Assembly: GCA_003486645.1 (NCBI GenBank)
Contig: DNGI01000289.1
Location: forward strand, 12,324-20,169
Length of the DNA stretch: 7,846 bases
From: Cyanobacteria bacterium UBA11370
Lineage (GTDB): Bacteria > Cyanobacteriota > Cyanobacteriia > Cyanobacteriales > Coleofasciculaceae
Direction: 5' to 3'
The position numbers and the translations under genes were made by a program. Shown here in pieces: positions 1-5,291 of this stretch. The notes beneath the pieces were generated by a model. It was not told the origin of the DNA. It worked only from the letters and a program-made list of their open reading frames with translations, and searched no databases. Every line of letters begins with the position of its first letter. Position 1 is the stretch's first letter.

Positions 1-27
1 CCTTGTCCTCCTTGTCCTCCTTGTCTC
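1..27. repeat. 9-nt tandem repeat CCTTGTCCT
   Basis: Three consecutive copies of a nonamer, the last one imperfect, open the window and may continue to its left. They lie just downstream of the ggtD stop codon. This looks like a simple intergenic cyanobacterial repeat; no function is visible, and no clear hairpin terminator was seen between it and ggtD. Confidence 0.7.
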
Positions 28-59
28 CCTATCTACTAATCCGGATGAAATACAGGAAT

Positions 60-962
60 TTACCCCTTAACAGAACCTGCCAATATTCCCCGTACAAAGT
101 AGCGCTGTAATGAGAAAAAAACCATCAGCGGCACAATCATGGTAATAAATGCGCCAGAGGTAAGAATCTGCCACGCCTCCCCACGAGAACCCACCAAACT
201 GGTTAAGCGCATCGTTAAGGGTGCAACGTCTGGCGTTCCTCCCAAATACACTAAGGCAACTAATAAATCATTCCAAACCCATAAAAATTGAAATACAGCA
301 AATGATGCGATCGCAGGCATCGAAAGGGGAAGAATTAAGCGCGTAAACGTAGTTAAATGAGAAGCACCATCTACCGCCGCTGCTTCGATTAAATCCTTGG
401 GTAAGGAACCAATATAATTACGTAACAAATAAATTCCCAACGGCAATCCATAGCCAGTATGAGCTAACCAAATGCCTAAAAACGTTCCTGAAAGCCCAAA
501 CTGATTGTAGGCTCGTAAGACGGGAATTAGGGTCATTTGTAACGGAACAACTAGCAATCCTACTACTACAATAAATAATATCTGGCGGCCTGGAAACTTC
601 ATCCAAGCAAACGCATAGGCGGCAAAAGTAGCGATCGCAATAGGAATGACTGTAGCCGGAATAGCAATGATAAAGCTATTGAGAAACGCTTGTCCCATCC
701 CTTCAGCACTGAGAACGTCTATATAGTTTCCTAACTGATATTGAGTGAAATCAAACGGGTGTTGAAAAACCGTCCACCAGCCTGTTTTTAATAGCTCATC
801 TCGATGTCGCAACGAACTAATGAATAAGCCAACGGTTGGGAGTGTCCATATTACAGAGATGGCGAGTAAAGCGATATGAACGGGAGCGCGATTCAAGAGT
901 TTTTGTAACGACTGATAAAGGGATTTGGTCGAATACTTTTGACGGATATAAGGGGTATTCAT
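60..962 (-). CDS. ggtD: ABC sugar/osmolyte importer, inner-membrane permease GgtD (AglG-like)
   Basis: This 300-residue protein is one of two membrane channel subunits of a carbohydrate ABC importer (MalG/AglG type). About six hydrophobic segments are visible, at roughly residues 28-50, 93-118, 127-147, 158-178, 212-233 and 266-285. The cytoplasmic EAA loop that docks on the ATPase is at residues 193-212 (EAAAVDGA, with G199 and LP at 211-212). The GWWTVF stretch (61-66) and the GMGQAFLNS segment (88-96) resemble AglG/GgtD permeases as I recall them. The start ATG overlaps the ggtC stop by one base (TAATG on the minus strand), so the two are very likely translationally coupled. In cyanobacteria this subfamily takes up glucosylglycerol, sucrose and trehalose; the exact substrate cannot be read from the sequence. 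The permease assignment is firm, the ggtD name good. Confidence 0.88.
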   Translation of the reverse strand: MNTPYIRQKYSTKSLYQSLQKLLNRAPVHIALLAISVIWTLPTVGLFISSLRHRDELLKTGWWTVFQHPFDFTQYQLGNYIDVLSAEGMGQAFLNSFIIAIPATVIPIAIATFAAYAFAWMKFPGRQILFIVVVGLLVVPLQMTLIPVLRAYNQFGLSGTFLGIWLAHTGYGLPLGIYLLRNYIGSLPKDLIEAAAVDGASHLTTFTRLILPLSMPAIASFAVFQFLWVWNDLLVALVYLGGTPDVAPLTMRLTSLVGSRGEAWQILTSGAFITMIVPLMVFFSLQRYFVRGILAGSVKG

Positions 963-1936
963 TAGAGAGACTCCTGCTGTCGGAAGCGGCGAATATTGCT
1001 AATCATCACTGGGACAATGGCTAGTAATAAGATAACTGCGATCGCACTTCCCCTGCCATAGTCTCGATAATTAAACATTTCTTTAATCATCCGACTGGCA
1101 ATCACTTCTGTCCCTTGATTACCCGCCGTCATGACAAACACAATATCAAAAACTTTTAATACTGAAATTACCACAGTCGTTGCCACGACGGCAATTGTAG
1201 AGGTAATCATCGGGATCGTAATTTTCCAGAATATTTGCCATTCATTCGCGCCATCCATCCGCGCCGCTTCAATAATATCTTTAGGGATGCCTTTAACCGC
1301 AGCAGAGAGTAAAATTAAACAAAAACCTGTTTGTAGCCAAATCATAATCGCAATCAGGGCAACGTTATTAAAGGATTGTTCGACCAGCCAACCCACAGGT
1401 TTAAATCCTAAGCTGGTGATTATGCCATTTAATAAGCCAATTTGTTGAGATCCTTCGGGACGAAAGGCATAAACAAACCGCCAAATAACACTTGCTCCTA
1501 CAAACGAAATTGCCATTGGTAAAAAGATTAACGATTTGGCAATGGATTCATAGCGTACTCGATCCATCAGTACTGCCATAATCAACCCCAAACCGACACT
1601 AAACCCCGTTACTAATACTAACCACAACAGATTATTACGAAATGCAACTAAAAGGGTTTGACTGGTGAAGGCAAAAATATAGTTATTGAGTCCGATAAAG
1701 TTTTGCGATCGCTTGTCCAGAAAACTGATAAAAATAGTATTCAGAGTAGGCAGTATTAAATAAGCCGTTAAGAAGAGTAAAGCCGGGGCTAAGTACACCC
1801 AAGGAAGAATCTGCGATCGCCATTTATGAGGTAGGCGGTTAACGAATAGATTCATGCCGTAGAACAGCGCAATTACACCCCCACAGCCTAGGATAACGGC
1901 AATAACAATGCTGAGAATTTTGGTCAATACAGTCAT
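962..1936 (-). CDS. ggtC: ABC sugar/osmolyte importer, inner-membrane permease GgtC (AglF-like)
   Basis: This 324-residue permease is the MalF/AglF-type partner of the next gene. An N-terminal hydrophobic helix (about 5-30) precedes the core, and further membrane segments lie near 45-70, 100-124, 135-155, 190-212, 245-268 and 296-314. The EAA loop is clear: EAARMDGA at 223-230 with IP at 241-242. It would form a heterodimeric channel with GgtD, fed by the lipoprotein GgtB encoded at 5292-6572, and needs a GgtA-type ATPase from elsewhere. The ATG at 1936 has only a weak purine stretch upstream (GAAAG), with an 8-bp palindrome TATCGATA at 1951-1958. In the ggt loci I know, ggtB directly precedes ggtC; here an unrelated block intervenes, so this gene probably has its own promoter in the 1937-2335 gap. 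Confidence 0.87.
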   Translation of the reverse strand: MTVLTKILSIVIAVILGCGGVIALFYGMNLFVNRLPHKWRSQILPWVYLAPALLFLTAYLILPTLNTIFISFLDKRSQNFIGLNNYIFAFTSQTLLVAFRNNLLWLVLVTGFSVGLGLIMAVLMDRVRYESIAKSLIFLPMAISFVGASVIWRFVYAFRPEGSQQIGLLNGIITSLGFKPVGWLVEQSFNNVALIAIMIWLQTGFCLILLSAAVKGIPKDIIEAARMDGANEWQIFWKITIPMITSTIAVVATTVVISVLKVFDIVFVMTAGNQGTEVIASRMIKEMFNYRDYGRGSAIAVILLLAIVPVMISNIRRFRQQESL

Positions 1937-2115
1937 GATTTTACTTTCGTTATCGATAGAATAGAGATTAGGTTTTTTCTGTCGTGATAGATTTAAATTC
2001 CGAGAGGTTGGCGAGGCATTCTCTAGGTTAGCTGATGCTTAATAAGCCTTAAGACCCAGACTCAGCTTGAACTTTAAGTCAATTAGTCAAATACTAGCTT
2101 CAAAGTCAAAGAATT

Positions 2116-2202
2116 CTAGTCCCCCTCCAAACAAATACTAGTCCCCTCACCCCTTAAAAAATCTATGTCCCTATGACTTCGAGCGTTCTGCGTCTGAGTA
2201 CA
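2116..2202. promoter_or_regulatory. Cassette copy 1: paired CTAGTCCCC plus TGAGTACA
   Basis: CTAGTCCCCC at 2116 and CTAGTCCCCT at 2138 are 22 bp apart, about two helical turns, and TGAGTACA follows at 2195-2202. A second copy at 4949-5036 has the same parts in the same order: CTAGTACCCC at 4949, CTAGTCCCCT at 4972, TGAGTACA at 5029. The 57-bp distance from the second CTAG box to TGAGTACA is identical in both. The sequence between is only loosely similar. Two boxes at helical spacing suggest a protein-binding site, but the protein is unknown. It could serve ggtC (180 bp away) or fdxB (134 bp away). Confidence 0.45.
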
Positions 2203-2254
2203 ATCTTAACTAATTTAACTCTTAACCGAGTATTCATTCTGCCCAAACCTGAGA

Positions 2255-2263
2255 TGATATAAC
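2255..2263 (+). promoter_or_regulatory. Possible extended -10 promoter of fdxB
   Basis: TGATATAAC fits a TGn extended -10 (TATAAC) and lies about 72 nt before the fdxB start. No convincing -35 box was found at the expected distance, which fits either an extended -10 promoter or an activator-dependent one. This is a pattern match only. Confidence 0.3.
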
Positions 2264-2335
2264 ATCTTAAATCGCATCAATAAATTAGAAAGCCTTAAGC
2301 GACGGATTGCAAAATTTACAGGAGAACACTTAATA

Positions 2336-2629
2336 ATGGCACAACTCACTAGTTTGACTCGTGGAGGACTGACGTGGGAACCTCAGTTCGTTCAGGCAAT
2401 TGATAAAGATAAATGTATCGGCTGTGGCAGATGTTTTAAAGTCTGCGGTCGTAATGTGCTGATGCTGAAGCCTGTTAACGAAGATGGAGAGTTTTTGGAT
2501 GATGATGAAGATGATGATATTGAGCGTCAAGTCATGACTATCTTCAACTTAAATAACTGTATTGGTTGTCAGGCTTGTTCTAGGATTTGTCCTAAAAATT
2601 GCTATACTCATGCTCCTTTGGCAGTTTAG
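2336..2629 (+). CDS. fdxB: Ferredoxin III, nif-specific (2[4Fe-4S])
   Basis: This small 97-residue, two-cluster ferredoxin is of the nif-associated type. The first cluster motif is C27-x2-C30-x2-C33-x3-C37 ([12 protein letters not shown]) and the second C75-x2-C78-x2-C81-x3-C85-P ([12 protein letters not shown]), with an extra C89. Between them lies a very acidic insert (DDDEDDD, 55-61). The N-terminal GLTWEPQFV stretch and the spacing between clusters match the nif-specific ferredoxin III family. It is expected to be a cytoplasmic low-potential electron carrier or donor in nitrogenase function or cofactor assembly. The ATG is supported by AGGAGA ten bases upstream. It is transcribed away from ggtC and converges on the gene ending at 3002. 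No nif structural gene is in view, so it is either an orphan or a separately regulated nif gene; in other cyanobacteria I recall fdxB near the regulator cnfR/patB. Confidence 0.9.
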   Translation: MAQLTSLTRGGLTWEPQFVQAIDKDKCIGCGRCFKVCGRNVLMLKPVNEDGEFLDDDEDDDIERQVMTIFNLNNCIGCQACSRICPKNCYTHAPLAV

Positions 2630-2703
2630 GAATCTTTAGAGGAGTCTAGCTGTTCAGTTTTGCAGAGGAAGTTCATTGCTTAATTTAACACGGTGCTAGA
2701 ACT

Positions 2704-2871
2704 TAGGTTGATAGTTTGGGTTCGGATCTCGGCGTTTCGTGTTCTAAGGTCAAAGTTCCGAGGTCTGAGGCTGGAATATCAACCTTTGAGGTCGGAGTTT
2801 CGGGTTTTGAGGTCGATGTTTCGAGGTTTAAAGCTGAAATGTCTGGCTTTAAGGTCAATGTTTCGGGTTTT
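2704..2871 (+). repeat. 21-nt tandem repeat array 1, forward half (8 units)
   Basis: Eight consecutive 21-nt units begin at 2704, 2725, 2746, 2767, 2788, 2809, 2830 and 2851, without insertions or deletions. The loose consensus is RAGGTCGATGTTTCGGGTTT plus one T. Because 21 is divisible by three, frames stay open across it and translate into heptapeptide repeats (such as SGFEVDV). Those frames begin only at GTG or TTG without a ribosome-binding site, so I treat this as non-coding. The array fills the space between the convergent fdxB and the gene ending at 3002. Confidence 0.8.
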
Positions 2872-2884
2872 GAGGCTCAAAACC
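2866..2884. repeat. Perfect 9-bp palindrome at the repeat-orientation switch
   Basis: GGTTTTGAG (2866-2874), one central G, then CTCAAAACC (2876-2884) form a perfect inverted repeat. It sits exactly where the 21-nt array changes from forward to reverse orientation. It lies between convergent genes, so it could end transcription from both sides, but there is no T-tract after it and terminator function is a guess. Confidence 0.7.
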
Positions 2885-3001
2885 TCAGCCTTTCTACTCC
2901 AAAATCAAAGCCCAGAACCCGGAACATCGAGCAAAATACTCCAATCTCCAAGTTCTGAGCCTCAACTTTCACCTTTAGAACTCAAACGGTCACACTTTTT
3001 A
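2876..3001 (-). repeat. 21-nt tandem repeat array 1, reverse half (6 units)
   Basis: Six further 21-nt steps start at 2876, 2897, 2918, 2939, 2960 and 2981 and end directly at the stop codon of the next gene. Units begin CTC/CCC and resemble the reverse complement of the forward half (for example CCCGGAACATCGAGC against TCGATGTTTCGAGG). They are more diverged than the forward half. They have the same orientation as the array at 6800-6967. Confidence 0.65.
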
Positions 3002-3469
3002 CTACAGCGTTACCTCTTCACTCTTCGCCTTCCGAGGTTTCCGGGCAAACCGTTGTCTCATTTCTCCCACTACAGCATCTAACCCGGCAACATTTCCGCT
3101 TGCTTTAGCATAGTTATACACCTGCAACGCCGCTGCATACGCCTCACTACCCACAGCTAAACAGGTATCATCCAACAATTCCTGTAACTGCGTGATTGAC
3201 AGCAACAGCGGATACAACGACTCAAACAATTGCACATCCTTCCGTAACTCCTCCAAATCAAACGACCTAGGTAAAAAGTCCGGATTCTGCGTCCCCACTT
3301 CCAATGCCTTACTAACAAACGCCCGACTCTTATCCCCCATCTTGGGTAACGTCTTGCGTTCCTCTGCACTCAAATCCACTAAAAAAGGTAGCTTTGCCTT
3401 AATCATCGCTACCGCATCCATCACCGCATCCCGGTCAGTCTGAGTTAACGTTGCACTAATTGGGGTCAT
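3002..3469 (-). CDS. Conserved protein of unknown function, 155 aa
   Basis: I know of no assigned function. The protein is soluble and mostly helical, with no membrane segment or signal peptide. The part that looks most family-like is LPFLVDLSAEERKTLPKMGD (residues 28-47), then a NPDFLPRSFDLEELRKDV stretch near 62-79, and a helical segment with GSEAYAAALQVYNYAK near 107-122. I have an impression of similar proteins in other bacteria, including Bacteroidetes, always labelled hypothetical. The C-terminus is basic (RKPRKAK), then acidic. The ATG is well supported: AGGAG lies ten bases upstream, and a HIP1 octamer (3471-3478) fills the spacer. It is the last of four minus-strand genes; 115 bp with another HIP1 separates it from the preceding gene, so it may have its own promoter. 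Its stop abuts the 21-nt repeat array. Confidence 0.8.
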   Translation of the reverse strand: MTPISATLTQTDRDAVMDAVAMIKAKLPFLVDLSAEERKTLPKMGDKSRAFVSKALEVGTQNPDFLPRSFDLEELRKDVQLFESLYPLLLSITQLQELLDDTCLAVGSEAYAAALQVYNYAKASGNVAGLDAVVGEMRQRFARKPRKAKSEEVTL

Positions 3470-3584
3470 TGCGATCGCTCCTAATTAAAAGAATATCCTC
3501 TAGCGTTCCCAAATTTCAGACCGTAACATCAGGTGCGATCGCTAAAACCCTAACCGTTTTGTTTGTATTCTCCTCAGTACTCCC

Positions 3585-3899
3585 CTATCGTTGCTTACGT
3601 TCCGACACTAAAACCTGAGCAATCCAGTCTGGTATATCGGCTAAGTCACTATTACTTTCTGAGGGACTAAGGGGTGAGACAAAGGTATAACAGGGGTCAC
3701 ACTCTCCCGTATCATAAACTTGAATCAGCCACTTATCCGGTAAACCTTCTACTCCAATTTCAACAACATACCAACTTTCACCAATCGGGCGAGACGTAAG
3801 TACCGTAAACCACTCCCGATCTTCATGAGGCACTTTCCAATCATCCATCAGAAAGTTTAAGGCTAATTGTTCTGCATGATTTGCGGTTAATGTCATCAT
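3585..3899 (-). CDS. Small acidic protein of unknown function, 104 aa
   Basis: This is a soluble protein without signal or membrane segment. An N-terminal helix (AEQLALNFLMDDW, residues 9-21) is followed by an alternating pattern that looks like a beta sheet: WFTVLTSRPIGESWYVVEIG, then KWLIQVYDTGECDPCYTFV with two close cysteines, and a helical end. The layout of helix followed by strands with a V-x-x-TGE turn is reminiscent of small YrhB/Imm35-like immunity-type folds, but that is only a fold impression and no toxin gene is nearby. It starts five bases after the stop of the upstream gene at 3905, with AGGA in front of the ATG, so the two are almost certainly co-transcribed. Two ATGs occur in tandem; either could start. 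Confidence 0.72.
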   Translation of the reverse strand: MMTLTANHAEQLALNFLMDDWKVPHEDREWFTVLTSRPIGESWYVVEIGVEGLPDKWLIQVYDTGECDPCYTFVSPLSPSESNSDLADIPDWIAQVLVSERKQR

Positions 3900-3904
3900 A
3901 ATTC

Positions 3905-4174
3905 CTACTGACCTGATACTTCAATACCATCAGAATTTAACTGAGGATATAATCCCAATTGTTTAGCCAGTTCACGAGCAACATGGATCAGAAACCTAGC
4001 CCCATTCGGATTATTTTCGTGGGTCATTACCGTTGCAACTTGCATCATCGTTTGGACTAAGCCAGCATCAATTAAATCCATCTGAGCATCTAAAACCTCT
4101 GGTTCTTGACCATTGGGACAACGGAGTAATTGATCGATTAAATTTAAATATTGCTCTTGGCGTGTTTGGGTCAT
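3905..4174 (-). CDS. Freestanding small helical domain, CHAT-TPR N-terminus-like, 89 aa
   Basis: This all-helical 89-residue protein has the pattern YLNLIDQLLRCPNGQEPEVL (residues 9-28), DLIDAGLVQTMMQVATVM (33-50) and ARFLIHVARELAKQLG (59-74). I recall this pattern as the N-terminal segment of large cyanobacterial proteins that carry tetratricopeptide repeats and a CHAT peptidase domain. Here the domain stands alone and stops before any TPR or CHAT part; the next gene begins five bases later in a different protein. It may be a genuine small protein, perhaps a protein-interaction module, or the trimmed front of a larger gene. The ATG at 4174 has GGGAG further upstream than usual, about 14 bases. 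It sits 42 bp after the TPR-like gene in the same direction. Confidence 0.75.
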   Translation of the reverse strand: MTQTRQEQYLNLIDQLLRCPNGQEPEVLDAQMDLIDAGLVQTMMQVATVMTHENNPNGARFLIHVARELAKQLGLYPQLNSDGIEVSGQ

Positions 4175-4216
4175 GATTGGTTAGTTAGCTCCCTAGATTA
4201 GTATTGGTTTAAATTT

Positions 4217-4711
4217 TTAATCATCGTCCTCATTTGGCGATCGCGTCAGGACTTCAAAAACTGTTGTCGCGCAAGATTCCCGTTTCTCATCAATTTCCTT
4301 GATTCTTTCCGTTATCTCTTTGGCTTCCTCTAGGTTTCCTAACTTAGCCAAAATCAAACCCTTAGCGGCATAAGCATTTAAGTACAGCCGAATAATTGGG
4401 TCATTTTTCCGGCTGATTAATACAGGCTTGAGTTGCTGCCAACTCTCCGGTAATTTTTTATCCTGTTTAATAATAGCCATGACTTTTTCAGCAATATGTA
4501 ATGCCATTGCTATCTTATTTTTATAGAAAAAATATCGATAAGCTCCAACCAAAACATCTAAATTATTGCCTGATTTCTTTAAAGCCTCGTTGACATACCG
4601 TTCTGATTCAATGCTATTGTCCCAACTGTCAGAGGCTAAAACTAATAAGTGCTTAACATCCTCTGGAACCTCGAACCAAGATAATTTAGCGTCGCTAATC
4701 TGTATTGCCAT
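4217..4711 (-). CDS. TPR-like helical protein, 164 aa, possibly nif-associated
   Basis: This soluble, mostly helical protein is built like a short tetratricopeptide solenoid. Helix pairs are seen around SERYVNEALKKSG..LDVLVGAYRYFFYKNKIAMALHIAEKVMAII and, more TPR-like, YLNAYAAKGLILAKLGNLEEAKEITERIKEID in the last third, ending in an acidic tail (EDDD). TPR proteins act as interaction scaffolds; the partner is unknown. I have a soft recollection of similar proteins (LSWFEVPEDV near the start) encoded in nif regions, which would fit the nearby fdxB, but this is unverified. I prefer the ATG at 4711; an in-frame GTG two codons earlier (4717) gives 166 residues. Neither has a strong ribosome-binding site. 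It is the first gene of the minus-strand group, so its promoter should be in 4712-5000. Confidence 0.78.
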   Translation of the reverse strand: MAIQISDAKLSWFEVPEDVKHLLVLASDSWDNSIESERYVNEALKKSGNNLDVLVGAYRYFFYKNKIAMALHIAEKVMAIIKQDKKLPESWQQLKPVLISRKNDPIIRLYLNAYAAKGLILAKLGNLEEAKEITERIKEIDEKRESCATTVFEVLTRSPNEDDD

Positions 4712-4948
4712 ATACACTTAAATAATTCGTCTGACAATAATTTTCCCTAGCCTAATGATAAGGCGTGATTTTTTTAGGGTAAATTTTAGAAAGGCTGGCT
4801 CTTTGAATTAACGTTATTTCAAGCCATTCAGAGAATGAAGAGGAAAGGTGAGCTTGTACTCAAAAAAACAGGGTTTAAATTGCTTAAACGGTAGGCACAA
4901 CTTAGGTTAGAGCTTGAAGATATATTTCCTAAACCCTTTGGATAAATC

Positions 4949-5036
4949 CTAGTACCCCTAGCCTAATAATTCTAGTCCCCTTACCCAAGATAAATTTCAA
5001 ATCTTGATTCCCTAAGACGTTAAGCCAATGAGTACA
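4949..5036. promoter_or_regulatory. Cassette copy 2: paired CTAGTnCCCC plus TGAGTACA
   Basis: This is the second copy of the cassette at 2116-2202. Boxes CTAGTACCCC (4949) and CTAGTCCCCT (4972) are 23 bp apart, and TGAGTACA starts 57 bp after the second, exactly as in copy 1. CTAGTCCCCTTACCC here matches CTAGTCCCCTCACCC there at 14 of 15 positions, and AACTAATT follows TGAGTACA in both. It lies about 240 bp upstream of the TPR-like gene. On the plus strand no intact gene follows it. Confidence 0.45.
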
Positions 5037-5223
5037 GAACTAATTAGCTTTAATAGACTTCTCGATACACCTGTCCTAAAAATAAGGATGAGGGATGAAG
5101 GAGAGAATTCTGTTCATTTTTGGTTGTGAACACTAGTTCATGGCAGTCTCTTGATACCTACAAGTATTAAGCTACCCTTGCATTTAAACTTCATCGTATT
5201 CACTTCAGAAACAACCGTTAAAC

Positions 5224-5260
5224 CCTCTTCCTCTCTCCCTCTCTCCCCCTCTCCCCATCC
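5224..5260 (+). repeat. Pyrimidine-rich tract near the ggtB 3' end
   Basis: This is an almost pure C/T run made of CTCTCC-like steps. On the minus strand, the sense of ggtB, it is a G/A-rich run about 30-65 nt after the stop codon. It is a simple-sequence tract and no hairpin terminator was found beside it. Confidence 0.5.
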
Positions 5261-5291
5261 GTATCAACAGGCCATTCAAAAGTGCAACAGC

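Larger units (their letters stand above)
1937..2335. promoter_or_regulatory. Divergent ggtC/fdxB intergenic region
   Basis: This 399-bp gene-free stretch must hold the promoters of ggtC (leftward) and fdxB (rightward). It contains the spaced cassette at 2116-2202 that recurs at 4949-5036, a possible extended -10 for fdxB at 2255-2263, and an AGGAGA ribosome-binding site at 2320-2325. No open reading frame of note and no RNA gene was recognised. Confidence 0.6.
4712..5291. other. Long intergenic region between the TPR-like gene and ggtB
   Basis: This stretch has no supported gene on either strand. It holds the second cassette (4949-5036), a 15-nt direct repeat with one mismatch (4745-4759 and 4956-4970), a hairpin GTTTAA-5-TTAAAC at 4873-4889, TGTACTCA at 4855-4862 (reverse complement of TGAGTACA at 5029), and a pyrimidine-rich tract near 5224-5260. 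It serves as the upstream region of the minus-strand gene group and the downstream region of ggtB. Confidence 0.6.

Noticed and set aside
836..1448. Plus-strand open frames opposite ggtD and ggtC
   Set aside because: They are antisense shadows of well-supported permease genes and show no recognisable domain.
2866..2884. Intrinsic terminator between fdxB and the 155-aa gene
   Set aside because: The palindrome is perfect, but no T-tract follows on either strand, so it is listed as a repeat only.
2693..3082. Open frames of 129 and 80 codons across array 1 on the plus strand, giving heptapeptide repeats
   Set aside because: They start at GTG and TTG without a ribosome-binding site, overlap each other in different frames, and are open because the repeat period is 21. 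The longer one also runs into the opposing 155-aa gene.
3585..3899. Toxin-immunity pair involving the small acidic protein
   Set aside because: Only a weak fold impression of an Imm35/YrhB-like protein; none of the neighbours looks like a toxin.
5095..5136. 13-codon open frame ATGAAGGAG... downstream of cassette copy 2
   Set aside because: Another overlapping frame of the same length exists, there is no adjacent gene to attenuate on that strand, and such short frames are expected by chance.
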